Shown: positions 37,077 to 49,361, counted from the stretch's first letter. The stretch is DNA of 64,000 nucleotides from Linum tenue (GCA_946122785.1 CAMGYJ010000002.1:70705703-70769702); one strand, 5' to 3'. A program made the numbers and translations. Notes: generated by a model not told the origin, from the letters alone.

Positions 37077-37850
37077 CTAGCTGTCTGGGGTGAGGGCACT
37101 GTAGAAGTTCCCTACTGTGAAAGCATCGCTGAAGCCATGATGGGGACACTGCCAGAAGTATCCCATGTACCGCTCCCATGCATCACGAAGGGACTCATCT
37201 GGCTCTTGGCGGAAGTGAGTGATCTCCCGCTGAATCTCCGTGGTCTTCGATGCCGGATAATACCGGTGCACGAACTTGTCAGCCAGATCGTCCCAAGAGG
37301 TGATGGACAGTGGGGGCTGGGTCTCCAACCACCTCTTAGCATTCCCCGCCAGAGAATGGGGGAAGAGGTGAAGGCGGATTGCATCATCCGGAACACCATT
37401 CAGCTTGAACCCGTTCGTCAGCTGCAGAAAACGGGAAAGGTGTACCCGGGCTTCCTCATCCTTCAAGCCATGGAACTGGATAGAGGATGTGATGAGCTGA
37501 ATCCAGCATGGCTTGATCTCGAAGTTGTTTGCAGGAATGGGCGGATAGAGGATGACCGGACGGATGTCAGCAATCCGTGGAGTGTAGTAGTACTCCAGGG
37601 TGGGACCCGGTGGTGGTGGATGATGATGGCCAGCTCCCTGGGGGTTTGGGTCGTTCCCCAGGATCTGGTTCTGAGGAGGCGGGTTCTGATCGCCTTCCAT
37701 CTCTTGCTCGTCCTCGGAGTCGCTGGTCAAATAGCCGTCTATGCGCTCTCCCGTAACCAGTCTAGCTCGCTGCTGTCTCCTAAGTTGGCGGCAAGTGCGT
37801 TCAAGCTCTGGATCCAACGGCAGTAAACCTCCTGACTGGTTACGGGTCAT
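37077..37850 (-). pseudogene. gag N-terminal part (element 1)
   Basis: 257 codons from an ATG at 37850, about 120 nt inside the primer site. The segment ending ITHFRQEPDESLRDAWERY is the signature of the plant retrotransposon gag (capsid) domain. A TAG at 37077-37079 ends it, and the same frame reopens at once on the other side of the codon. The gag protein would lack its zinc knuckle unless the stop is read through. Confidence 0.9.
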
Positions 37851-37972
37851 GCACTACCTGCACACACTCAAGCAAGCAAACCCGTGAAGGCACAAGTGGG
37901 AAAAACAAAAACTCAATGCAAAAATGAAAATGCTAAAGTAACAGAAATCACTTTTCTTCAACAACCTAGCCG
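37851..37972 (-). other. 5' untranslated spacer of element 1
   Basis: A short leader of about 120 nt between the primer binding site and the gag ATG. No other signal was recognised. Confidence 0.6.
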
Positions 37973-37990
37973 TCCCCGGCAACGGCGCCA
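37973..37990 (-). promoter_or_regulatory. Primer binding site for tRNA-Asp (element 1)
   Basis: On the minus strand TGGCGCCGTTGCCGGGGA is the exact complement of the 3' end of plant tRNA-Asp(GUC), including the CCA. It is separated from the 5' LTR by 6 nt. tRNA-Asp priming is typical of Athila and related elements. Confidence 0.92.
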
Positions 37991-37996
37991 AAAACT

Positions 37997-39416
37997 TGAC
38001 TCGCTGTGACTGTCACTCTAGAAAATGGCCAAGTGTAACCACTTCCTAAAGCGTAGTATAGCGGGTTTGGGTTTTATTGTCAACCCGGGTCCTAGATGTG
38101 ATGACTACTCAGTGAATTCGTATTATCTAGCAATGCAACTTTAGTGAAGATCTAAACTAACAAGCAAACAAAGCAAGTAAACGGTTGTATTCAGGTTAAG
38201 AGAGGTCACCCGGATATGGTTCCCCCTAGTCTGCAGTTAAGCCGGATTGTAATTACCAAGTTCAATTTCTATGATAGTTATACTGCGGAAGGTTCTCAAA
38301 CAGTCTGAAGTCTCGACTAAAGGTCTTCAGACCCTCTCAATCTGAGTCTCTAGCTGGCAACTAACCTACACCGGAGTAAACAGATTGAGGCCCTAAGAAC
38401 AAAACCTCCACTACCGAATGGAATTCGGTACAGAATAGTGATTGGCTCCTCGACTAAAGTCACCAATTCACTACCTTCGATTAAGGATGCTCTATCAACC
38501 TAGGCAGATATTATCATTCTAGGTTAAAGCAGAAACAACAGGAATTTGATCAGGATTCAAGTCATTCAATCATTCAAACCTCAATCGAATATAATCAATA
38601 TCATAGAATCAATACTTGGGTTCATACAATCAAACCTAACATACAGAACTAGGGTTTCCCATACCCAGATGAATGGGAGAACTACTCCATAAAGAGAGAA
38701 GCAAAAGCAGAATCAGACGCGGAAATCATACTGTGAAGATGGATTTCTGCTCCTGGACGTTGAATCGGCACTTCTCCAAGCTCAAACCAAGCTCCAATGG
38801 TGTTGAAGATCGATCTAGGGCACTTGGCGGCTCTTGTTCGTCACTTTCTCTCTCTAGGAACCGCTCTATCTCTCAAAAACTCGAATCCCCTTCTGTTTGG
38901 CTCGAAATCCGCTTATAAACCGGGTTTCCCCGAGTTGCACGGCCAGGGTGCACGGCCGTGCACATCACCATTCTGGCCGTGCACCCTGAAACGCGCCGTT
39001 TCATTAAGTCTGCCTTCGTCCATCTTGCACGGCCAGGTGCACGGCCGTGCAAGGATCCCGGCCAGCCCGTGCACATCCTCGGCCAGAGGCGCACGGCCAT
39101 ATGGCTCAGGTGCACGGCCGTGCAGCACTTCAGGGCTGCCCGTGCACGCTCTCGGCATAAGGCGCACGGCCAGCTTGCAACCATGCACGGCCGTGCGACT
39201 CCCTGGTCTGGCCGTGCAGCCTCCTTGGAACCTCGCCATGCGTCCGATCCTCGTCCAATCGACCCCAAACTCGCTCCTAAGCCTCCATTCACGTACTAGG
39301 ACCTGAAATATCATAAACAAGCACAACCTAGCGTGAAATCGGCCTAAAACACGAGAATAAATACCTCAAACGGAGTAAGAGCAGGGGTAAAAACATGTGT
39401 AACTAACGGTCTATCA
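37997..39416 (-). repeat. 5' LTR of element 1
   Basis: 1420 bp; drives transcription toward lower coordinates. The palindrome array lies at 38935-39230. Differences from the other LTR were seen at about 38082, 38359, 38843, 38882, 39293 and 39359. Confidence 0.95.
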
Positions 39417-39421
39417 CCCCG
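39417..39421. repeat. Target site duplication of element 1, right copy (CCCCG)
   Basis: CCCCG directly follows the 5' LTR and matches 29400-29404. Removing the element joins the flanking mitochondrial-like sequence. Confidence 0.95.
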
Positions 39422-40521
39422 CCTCCAGCGCCTTGGGCATTGTTATCTTCCAGCATTGTGTTGCGGTTGATCCGGAAAGATTGGTCTTTAGACGGTTTAA
39501 TAGATCCAAAGGCGATCCTCCCGGTGAACCGACCAAGTGAATCATGATTCTCAATACCTCTACGTGATCCCCCCTTCCTTTCGGGATTGGATCCGATGGA
39601 GAAGGGTAGAGCCCCGTTCCTGGGAAGGAATGAGAAATTCGATCAAAAATTGGATATCTCGCAATCAGCTTGATCAACCTGGGTATTTCTTTTCTGAGAT
39701 TGAGAGTTCCGAGGCTTGGTAGAGGCTTTGACGCCGAAGCGAAGGTAGAAAGGCGCTGGAGGCGGGTGAACAGAATGGATGTCTCGGATTCCGTGAAGCT
39801 TAGGGATCAATATGATGACTGGTTTGTTTGGGTACTGGGGCCAATTCCCTCTTCTAAGATCACAACATATTGAAACGACGGCAACGGAAAGGTGTGGAAT
39901 CCTTTCTTGTCACCTTCGCGAAAACAAGGGCTGAACCCGTAATGTACCAACGAGGGAAAGAAAGCTTCATTAAATGAAAAAGTATGTACTTCCGATTGAG
40001 TCTTTCGATTCATTCAAAAATATCCCAAAGGGCAGGAATTCGCTTCAAAGAAAGACGATTTTTCTCGTTACGAAGCACGAGAATTTCTCAATAGATAGAG
40101 GAAAGAGATCTGGCTGTGGGGTTTCCACGGTACTTGTTGGCTGGTCCATTAAAGACCTGTACTGCTCCTGGCCCTATTTCATTGGAAGTTGAATGTTGAG
40201 TTGAATTCACAGCTAAAGACCCTATTTCCAGCTAAATCATTGTCCTTTACTATCAGCTTCGTCCCCTGTAGTTGACTATGGAAAGGCTTAGCTTGAAGTA
40301 AGGCTTTCTCAACCGGAATGCATGCAAGATCTACTAGAGAATTGCCTGTAGCAGCCCCCTTCCCACCCAGCCTTAAAGGACCCCTCCTCTTTTGCTAAGG
40401 AATAACCTGTAATTGAATTTCCACTGCCGGCTTTTACTCTCTAACTCATCTACGGTTTGACCTCCTCCAGCCAATGTCAAGGCTTAAAGCTAGTACTTAA
40501 AATATGGAATTTGATTCTCCA

Positions 40522-41250
40522 TCAGATGGCTCCTTTTTCCAGGAATAGCCAATCCCAGGGAACCAAGCCCTTCGACTTTTGAGCTTTATTTTTATTTTTA
40601 GTATACTTCTGAGGCACCAACTTAATGGTAAATTTAGACACTTGGGAAGGCTGTATCTTCTTCTTTTCGCTCGCCTTGCGCTTGGTACACACGGTCCATC
40701 CTTCTTCATTGTCTTCCTCATCGGAATAAAAAAAAATGAGAGTCAGATTCATAGAGATCCTCGAGCGAAGGGAGTGGATACTTTTGATCTTCCTCCAGAG
40801 CCACTGTTTCTGTCATCGGGCTTAAAGCGGATGTTGAGGCTTATGGTGAGCACATGTACGACAGAAGAGGGAGCAGGAGGAGAAGCGCTACGGAGAACAA
40901 GAAGTTCTTAAGTTTAAGGATTCATTTCTACTCGAAGCGTACTTATTAAATAAGTTTAAGTAAGAATTTGAGACAAGGTTTTTTTAATTTTGAAATCTCT
41001 ATGAGAGAGTACATGGAGGAGTTTAACCTATTGTCTCTACGATATAGAGTGAAGGAGGGAGACAAGAGGCAATATTCGAGCTGAGCACGAATTGCATTTG
41101 TGTTTGCTGAACAGCGTAGAAGCAGCATACCGTATTGCTTTGAGGGTCGAAGGACCTACTGGTTGGTTCAGCCAAGAACCAGAAAACCGAATGAAGGAAG
41201 CGAAGGTAAGACTTTTCAACCGTTTCAGTCACTAGTCCTAATTGCACATG
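40522..41250. pseudogene. Scraps of retrotransposon gag genes
   Basis: On the plus strand 40990-41210 encodes, across frameshifts, MREYMEEFNLLSLRYRVKE and LNSVEAAYRIALRVEG, which resemble the gag capsid region of Ty3/gypsy elements. On the minus strand 40522-40752 a frame with DEEDNEEGWTVCTKRK resembles a retroelement polyprotein linker. The opposite orientations suggest two separate captured pieces. Both are heavily decayed. Confidence 0.5.
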
Positions 41251-42908
41251 TAAACCAGAACAGGCAGTAGAGGGCCGGAGGCTGGTTGTTCCATTTCAGC
41301 ACTCCCCCGTCTTCCGTTAAGTAGTACCGTGAGGGAAAACGATGGATCACGTCCTTCGAGAGTGACGCCTGAGAGCTAAGTTTCTCACCACTTGAAGCTT
41401 CTTCCAGTCCTAGCTTGCTTCCCGCTAACCTGGAGAAAGTAAAGTCGTCTTTGCCCCGGGTTCAAGTGGGCGCTTCATCTTCGGATATAGCTGATTGCTA
41501 GCTAAATGGACGGTTTCGTGTGTCGGGGTTAAGAACTTACAGGAATAGCCGGGTAGTGAGATAGCAAGGAGTAGAATACCAGTCTGACGGGAGACCTTCC
41601 CGCAAGGGTTAAGGGTTCGCTTCCTTTCTTCAAAGCTGGAGCTCCGCACCTAGGCTTGATAGCTCAATAGTTAACTAATTCGTCTAACGAGGAAGGCCAG
41701 TCAAGTTCACTATCTTTACTGCCCTGGGAACGTTTAGTGGTCCGCAAGAAGGAGACTAGTAGCTTTCGGCCTTGATCTATGGGGGCGCTAGTTGAAGTTT
41801 ATCCTTGGGGGGAGCCGAAGTCCTTGTCCATGTTAGAACTGTTGATGGCAGTACCGCTCAACTACGAGATGCTTTAAAGTCGACATAGGGGGCTAGACAG
41901 TTAGCTGAATTCAATGTCTCCTTGGGAGAGTTTGAATACCAAACCCTTAGTCACTAGACCGAAAAAGGTACCGAACTATTTTCTTTTTGGGAAAACTAAT
42001 TCTTCTAGGAGGTGTCTGCAGACGCTTTTTATTTTCCCTCGGCTTACTATTTTTTTGCCCTTTTTTACAAGAGTTCTAGAGAACCTCAAAGGGAGCAAAT
42101 CGAAGGCGGTTTACGGGTCTGCCCGGTCCTTCAACCGGGCCCCGTTTCTTGTTAGGCTTGTACTAATGAGTGGTAGTTCCTTCTCGTACTCGTGAATGTC
42201 TATCCCGGCTAGAGCTTGGCTAGACACGGACTAGACTTAGCTCTTGTTTGTGATGTACCTTGAATACCTAGGCAGCCCGTATCCAAGCTCCGTGGCTAGC
42301 TCTTTCTAGGAGTAGGGGGGGGACCACACCTGGACATGATGTTCGGTAAAACTTCCTTCAGTGAGAACCGCCCACCGCTCGCGTTCTTATATCCCGAAAG
42401 GAGGATCAGAAATAATGCGAGTTACATTCATGTTCGTGCTTACCTTTATGGGCTAATCTACCTTGCCTCGAGAGCGGAGCAGGTCTTCTGTTCGATACGC
42501 TCATACGGGAGAAACGGACTCTCATGATTGGGTCGACCCGGCCAGATCATGACATTGGGGACCATTATGGGCGAGAGTAGGATACGGGAGGAAAGAAAGA
42601 AGGTAAACGCGAGGGGATTTCTATCTATAAAGTGAGGCTCACCAGCCACGAAAGTTCAAATAGAACATAAATAGATATAAGGAAGTGTGAAAGTATATTC
42701 ATAGGCGGGAAGCCCCTGGTGTTTCCGTAGAGAACGTTTTTTTGAGGGACGGGAGTCAACTTATGAAAGACTCCTCAATCCGGCCTGTGAGAAAGAGGCA
42801 TTCCAATGGGCGGAACCAATGCTTTAGATTGTTGCTTTCTATTTATCTCGTACTGAGAAGGAGGAGGAGTAGAAGCTAATTTCAGTATCTAAGTGCCAGT
42901 CACGGAAA

Positions 42909-43090
42909 ATGCGATCACAACCCGAAATGGATAATAAAACTGCTAAGGAAGTTTACCTACCTCAGAATTTTATTTCCTTTATAATCGAATGTATCACTAC
43001 CACAAGGCTTTCAGTTCTATGGAATGGGGAAACTACAGAATCGTTCACACCTGGCAGGGGCCTAAGACAGGGTCGCAGACACCTACCTGT
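42909..43090 (+). pseudogene. LINE reverse transcriptase fragment
   Basis: The frame FISFIIECITTTRLSVLWNG and FTPGRGLRQG matches the RT segment found in plant LINEs just before the catalytic motifs, where RGLRQGDPLSP is usual. The match ends after RQG, and no catalytic motif is present. The piece lies in mitochondrial-like DNA, where nuclear LINE scraps are common. Confidence 0.7.
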
Positions 43091-44070
43091 TTGTATTCTT
43101 TTTATAAAAATTGTCACATATGATCAAAAAGTCAGATCTCCAATCTCATCTACGAGGGGAAATAGACTACTAAAATCCCGTTTAAACGCAAAAAGTCAGA
43201 TAGAAATTAGAACAGGAGGACGGGACTGCGTCTTCGTGACTGGGACTGTACTGGGTAGTGGGTTAGGCCGATAAGTGGGCAAAGATGAAAGGAAGGTGGG
43301 GGTAGTGGCTTAGGCCGGTAAGTAGGCAAAGAGGACGGGAAGTGGTCTTTCCAGTGGCGGACGGGTGAGTAAGGCGTAAGAACCTGCCCTTGGGAGGAGA
43401 GAATTAAAGTGTATTCCACGGGTATTCGACGGGTTGTTACACCGGGTTTGGTGGTTAGACCGGGTCTCCGTCTGTTGAGTTTGATCTTTATCCCGAGGTT
43501 CCAGTAGGATCTATAACGCGTGTCTCCGTGTTTGGATCTCTATCCCGAGGTCTAGTCTTACGTTCTATATATATACCGAGGTTACAGTAGGAACTCTATC
43601 AATGGAATGCTGGATGTTGATATTTATCTTATATAAGATATAAGTTAGGACAAAGCGTGAGTGAGTGCTTCACCGGTGTGAAGCATGAACGGAAGGAGAG
43701 GAAAGAGCTCGACCGATAGGTTTAGAAATATGTGAGACCGAAGGGCGAAGGGAGAGGAACGAATATACTCGACTGACCAGGAGAGGTTTTTCATACTTAC
43801 TTATTTATTTACAACATTAATTCAGAAGAGAGGTTTAGTGTTCAGTTCAGTGCATAACACTAATTCATCCTAAGGGTTTAGGTCAGGCTTTGTTTTGAGA
43901 GAAGGAAGCTGTCTTAATGCCCTTATGGTTGAATGAAGTGGGTGCTTTTTTTTTATAACAGAGTTTGGAAATTCAAATAGTAAGGTTCATATTTGAATGC
44001 TTCTCAGTGAATTGACGATTTTTTTATGAATATTTGCGCCGACACCTTACATCTTTCTTGAAAAAGATGA

Positions 44071-44169
44071 GAACACGTCCGCTAAGGCAAGAGTTATCCT
44101 ACGAACAAAAAGCGGGCGTGTTCTTTCTTACTTACTATATGACTGACGCCTCACTCTTGCCTTAGCGGA
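44071..44169. repeat. Nested 17-bp inverted repeat
   Basis: TCCGCTAAGGCAAGAGT (44078-44094) and its exact inverse at 44153-44169 form a 17-bp stem around 58 nt. GAACACG (44071) and CGTGTTC (44117) give a competing 7-bp pair. It could act as a transcript-end stem-loop or as a recombination repeat. No gene is adjacent. Confidence 0.75.
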
Positions 44170-44984
44170 TGACACAGCGTGTGAGGATGCTTTTGAGCCA
44201 AAGGACTCCTTCTCTGGAGAAGGAAAAGGACGCAGTGGTGCAATTCCTAACCCATATCCAACACTCCGCTGGAGTTCCTTTTATTCGCGCACTATGCACT
44301 CTTTCTCACTTTCTCTCCCGCTCGGCGAGCGTCATACACCACGCAATGCCGATGCTTTCTTCCTAAAGTAAAGATTTATTGTTGGGACCAAGCTGTGCGA
44401 ATTTTCTGTGCTTGGGAAAAGAAAGACCTACCTGAGCGAAGGCTAAAAAAAAAGAGAAAAAGATAGTGAGTCGAATGAGGGAACATTTGTCAGTCACCCA
44501 GAAGGAAGAGTGTTTTAACCCCCCCATGTATCTGATGCCCATTTGAGACTCGATTCGCCCTCCCTGGTCCTTTTTCGAACCAGATCTTTTTTGACCTGCA
44601 AAAGAAAAAATGCTATTGTGAAACCGATAACTCGATGGCAGACAGAGCAGCATTAGGCATAAAAGCAGTGTTAGGACGAATACTGGCTCTTCTTCTAGTT
44701 CTTGATAGTCGCTCTTGTCTTACAAGTCTAAGTAGCTAGAAATCTTCCCATTTAGGAGTGAACGAGCTAAGCCAGACCAGTAAGGTATCTCTTTGAATCC
44801 TGAATATGGCGATACCCCATCAATCGGTACTAGTTATTGTCATTTGGATTCCTTGGCTTGATTTGTCCGATGATAAATACGAAACGAAAGAAGGATCCTC
44901 CTGCTGGGAATTAGATTCTACTCTTTGTCTCCCCTCTTCACAGAAAATGGAAAGATGAATTGATCGATTCATCGGATCCTAGGT

Positions 44985-45058
44985 CGGGACTGACGGGGCT
45001 CGAACCCGCAGCTTCCGCCTTGACAGGGCGGTGCTCTGACCGATTGAACTACAATCCC
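44985..45058 (-). tRNA. trnD-GUC: tRNA-Asp (GUC), plastid type
   Basis: On the minus strand the gene reads GGGATTG..CAGTCCC with an intact acceptor stem, D arm, anticodon arm CCGCCCTGTCAAGGCGG (anticodon GTC) and T arm GCGGGTTCGAGCCCCG. It appears intact. Angiosperm mitochondria normally use a plastid-derived trnD, so it fits either a mitochondrial gene or a recent plastid copy. In a nuclear copy it would be inactive. Confidence 0.92.
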
Positions 45059-45719
45059 AGGAAAATTAGGTGTACAGCCTAAAAATTCTTATATTTTTTT
45101 TTTCTCATTGGATTTCATTCGAACTATTTAGTTTCGCCGTCTTGTAACAGAGACACGAATGATATACTATATTATTAGAATTTCAATTCGAAATATATAT
45201 TGAATTGAATAAAAAATGGGCCCTTTTAACTAAAGCGGTAGAGTCACGCTCTTTAAACGCCCTAAGAATAAGAAAGAGGCGTAAGTCATCGGTTCCAATC
45301 CGATAAAGGACTTTTCTATTTTCCACGAAACTTCTGTCTTAGTCTTCATTTTTCAGAAGAGGATATAGATATGAAAAAAAGGTAACCGCCCGGCGCGTCG
45401 TTTTTTTAGTTTTTTAGTGGAATGTTCATTATGATGATAAGTAGTCGATTAGGGGAACTGCTATGGTCACTACAGGATATACTCTTCCTCATCTTTCATT
45501 ATTCATATTTTATGTCCTGGAACATAGATATTCTAGATACCATTATTCATTTATGAATCGCCGCCAAAGTCTTCCTACTTCTCCATTGTTCCAATCAGAT
45601 CCGAAAAATTATAAATCGATCAAAAGTCAGTGCACCTGAATTGAATCATGACTATATAAGCTATTCTGATATTAAGATTCGATATAGATGAAATCGTGGA
45701 AAAAAGAAAGAAAAGATTA
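45059..45719. other. Plastid-like spacer around trnT
   Basis: The AT-rich sequence between trnD and the trnT relic and the roughly 400 bp after it (for example CTTCTGTCTTAGTCTTC near 45335) has the look of the plastid trnE-trnT-psbD spacers. The plastid genes trnY and trnE, which lie between trnD and trnT, are missing, so the transferred segment has a deletion. Confidence 0.45.
45220..45313 (+). pseudogene. Degenerate plastid tRNA-Thr (GGU) with enlarged anticodon arm
   Basis: The 5' part GCCCTTTTAACTAAAGCGGT and the 3' part GGCGTAAGTCATCGGTTCC resemble plastid trnT-GGU, but the anticodon arm is replaced by a longer insert of about 20 extra nt (45245-45286). The insert can form CGCTCTTT/AAAGAGGCG with one bulge. 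The GGT anticodon is gone. Treated as a pseudogene. Confidence 0.65.
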
Positions 45720-47550
45720 GCTTTCGCCCTTTCGATGGCCCGGCATACAGCCCTCTGCCTAGCTAAGCTCATGATATCACCAACACAGACCAAGACCCTC
45801 CGCCGAAAGAGAACGGGCGGATGAAACGATGACCTTAACTAAACTAAAGTTCCGAATCTTGCTTTAAGCGCTGAGGAATTTTTTAACTGCGCTTCCTCCG
45901 AAGTGCTCGACGTCACAGTGTGTGATCAGCTTGTGCTATGGCGAACAAGCAAAAGTATGCTTTGGGGAGAAAGCCTGCCCCTGAACGTGATTATGCTATT
46001 TGATCAGTAGATCGTGCGTGAGCTTTTGAGTCTTTGGCGCTTATCATGAAAGATTTTCGGTATTCCTACCGGAAGACTAAGAAGATAGTCAACAGGTCAT
46101 CCTCTGAGTTTTAACTAACCGAATAAACTTGTTGATGTGCCTGCTTTGCCTCTGCTGCCCGCCCTATCATCTAAAATCTTTGCTCTTCAGGGCCTTGCCT
46201 TGTTGGCCCAAATAAACCGGCTTTTTTTGATTGAAGCGACCTTCGCTTACGGGTCATTAACTAAATAGCTTTCAGTCGTGACCCAAAGAAAGTGAGCTAG
46301 CTTAACGCTTAGCTTAGGAAAGCGATATCGCGCGTGCTAAGGCGCGTAGACATCAAGCCGTAGCGCGCGAACCAGCAACCCACCCCTCTTTATGATGTTT
46401 TCCACTCTTCCTCAAGTCAAGGTGATTCGAAGCTTTCGAACCCCTTTCGAGAGGATTACGTTATTGAGTCGGTGTGGAAGTGAGCAGATCTCGCCTTTGA
46501 TCCGGGCATTGTGAGTTCTCCCGATCATGACGACGAAGCGAGTTAAGGTTGCCCTAATGGAAGGGTAGCGCTGAACTGGCAAAGCACAAGATGATGTGAC
46601 GCGCAGCCTAAAGTAAACTATTGGATAGTATTGGGGCTAAATTCTCTCACAGGGAGTACCACCCCTTGTACCGGCTCGGGGCTTTGTCATGCAAAAAATA
46701 GGAAGTGAATGCATGACATGACCAATCTCTGGAACTTTACACTTTCTTCCACTCATTCCGCTGCGTAGTAGCTCGACCGAAAGGGTAGAACATAGTGAGC
46801 TTCACTTCGCCCTTTGGTTAAGAAAGAATGGGACTCTATGTCTACGCGATTACTCCGATTAAACCATGTGGAAGGGAAGGAAGACCTTGGCGTCTTGATG
46901 CATCGAATCTGCTCAAGTTGAAGAAGCTGTGAACAAAGAAGAAACTCTTGCCACTTTCGGTCTAACCGCAGTTGGTTGAAAAGGGCAGAGTTCCATTTGG
47001 TGGGTGGGTGACGGGCGAATAGGTAAGGTGGTTAGGCAACGGGAGAGGAGAGAGTACCGAGTACGAGAGCCAGTTAGTTGCTAACCGGAAGAGAAGGGAA
47101 TCGAAGAATTGAATCCCATTTTGTTTGGTTGCTAGCGAGTGAGGGAATCGCAGATGGGCTTATGACCTCGAAGTTTCAGCTTACTTCGCTTCGGGGTTTA
47201 GCTTTGAACCGTAACTTCAATCGATCGGAATCGCCCGCCAGTAATAAGCTTGACCAGGCGCGGAATCATCATAGGTAAGAAGCACAACACCATGTTCCTT
47301 CTTTCCTGACTAGTCTCCTTCTTCTGTGAACGAAGGTTGAACGTTCACTCACGACCGGATGGCCCTTGTTTTTAAGGTATATAATGTATCTATCTGAATG
47401 AAAGTAACCCGATTTCGGGGTGCTATGCGCAGTGTTGAAACGCAAGTTCTTTATTCTTGAATGGGATGGACCCATGTCTAAAAAGATCCCCGGATCGTAA
47501 AAAAGGGAATAAATATGCTCTTCGAAGGTTTATTATGAGCCCGTAGGGCG

Positions 47551-47850
47551 AAGGAACGAAGTCACTCGCATTTTAATTAAAACAAGTAGGGAGAGGAACG
47601 AGCTCGACTGAAAGGAGAGGAAGAAAGTCACTCGACCGATAGGGAGAGGTTAGAGCAATATGCTCGACTGAAAGGAGAGGTTATCAATATGCTCGACTGA
47701 AAGGAGAGGTTATCAATATGCTCGACTGAAAGGAGAGGTTATCAATATGCTCGACTGAAAGGAGAGGTTATCAATATGCTCGACTGAAAGGAGAGGGGGA
47801 GAGTTCGACCGAAGGTTAGAAGTAGCTCGACTGAAAGGAGAGGAACGAAG
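47551..47850 (+). repeat. Short dispersed repeat cluster with 5 x 29-bp tandem array
   Basis: At 47660-47800 the 29-bp unit beginning ATGCTCGACTGAAAGGAGAG and ending GTTATCAAT is repeated five times without visible change. It is flanked by single variants (CTCGACCGATAGGGAGAGG, CTCGACTGAAAGGAGAGG) and by the same GAACGAAGTCACTCGCATTT block as at 24.8 kb. The identity of the copies indicates recent expansion. Confidence 0.9.
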
Positions 47851-49344
47851 CATTCAATCCTTTTCTCTCACGGAAACTCTTACCTACTCCTATGTGAAAG
47901 ATATACGCTTTGCTTTGTATTAATCTTTTGCCTGCTTTTTGGGATTTGGTACGTGGTGGAGTATTGCTCCCGGCGCCCTTCTAAAACATACGGATATCCG
48001 TTGTTTAGTAAATTAGGACCTCTTACGCCTTTCTTGCCCTTGTTAATGGCCTTGCCCTTTCGTGCAATTCAGACTTCCTAAATGTCCTTGTCCTAATAGT
48101 TGCGAGATTCCATATAGTAATAGTATCCCTAGCTTGAACTTCGATCCCTTACAGATCCAGCCCCATAACAAGGTTTATATTCTTTTCGATTATGCTAGGG
48201 GCAGTCTTGCTAAGTCTAGCACTCTCAGAAACTGTTTCTGGCTCGTTAGTTAGTTAGACTTAGGGCAAGTTCCACTGCCTAATTGTTATATCTTTTTTAC
48301 TTATGACTGCGACTTGGTATTTCCATTGGTGTGATTTAGTCGGGGTTGTATTTGGAATTGAAGCAGGGCCTCAACCCAAAAGAAAAGGCCAGCAAACTAC
48401 TGCGTTCCTCAGAAGCCCGTCTCTCTCCATCTCTTTTCTTTGCTTGTAGGAACGAGTAAGCTTAGTTAGGGTACGAGGAAGGGGCTTGTCTATCGAATAC
48501 TCTCTTGTTTTGTTTATGGAGTAGTTCTCTATTCTCTTTTTCTCGATCGTGCAGGAATCCCCACCTCTATATAAACTATTTGATCCAATCATTACCATTC
48601 CCAGCTTCCCTTCCTATTTTTCCCGCCGGTTACTTTCTCAGGGCGTAGCAGGAGAAGAAAGAAGGCATCAGTCTCGTCGTTAAACTCATGGTTTTCACCA
48701 TTGCAATCACATCTATCATCATAATAGGTTCTAAAGTAAAAGGAGAATAAAAACGAAATTTTTACTTTCTATATATTTTTATAATTGAAGAAAAGCGAGT
48801 ATTAAGAATGAATACACCCGATATTTTAGATTTTAGCGAATTCGTAGTTTTCTAAACAAAAGTACTCTCACTTATTATACGATACCACTGGGAATTGGAT
48901 GCTTCCTCAACAGCAGCTTCTTCTATCCCAGCCAATGAGTGCGCAAGAGCTGATAGGCCAATAATTGAATCAATTGCAGCGCTTACTGTAAGAAGAAGAC
49001 CGGTTACAAGAAGAGATGCAGCGACAAAGGCTGCAGGCTAAGCTAAGGATTCGGCAGGCGAGACAGATATTGAATTAAGAAAGAACTAAGCCTCATCTGA
49101 TTCAGATAAGGAAAGAACGGACTGACGTCATAGAATGGAAACCGTAAGTCAGGCTCCCTGCGCCTCTGACGGCATGAGCGATAGCTCATGACTGCTATAT
49201 GGATCTCTCTATGTAGCAATCCGGACCGTATTGAAAAGGTTCCTGTGGAGGCCTAAGCTCTAATGCCGCAACCCAAAAGGCCCTCACTGGTTGACGCGGA
49301 AGGCCAGCGTTTCTGGGAATAGCTGGTGGAAGGGTTTGTTGGGG

Positions 49345-49361
49345 CATGAGAATTCAAAGTC

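Larger units (their letters stand above)
29405..39416 (-). mobile_element. Athila-type Ty3/gypsy LTR retrotransposon (element 1)
   Basis: The element is 10,012 bp long with LTRs of 1420 bp that begin TG and end CA, a tRNA-Asp primer site, a polypurine tract and a gag-pol frame on the minus strand. The domain order protease, RT, RNase H, integrase places it in Ty3/gypsy. The pol sequence, the tRNA-Asp primer and the long 3' non-coding region point to the Athila lineage. No env-like frame is present. I count 6 differences between the two LTRs (about 0.4%), so insertion was recent. It has a perfect CCCCG target duplication and sits in mitochondrial-like DNA. The gag-pol frame is interrupted by two amber codons and is otherwise open. 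Confidence 0.95.

Noticed and set aside
41325..41345. Short likeness to LSU rRNA (ACCGTGAGGGAAA)
   Set aside because: Only 13 bases match and the flanks do not, so chance cannot be excluded.
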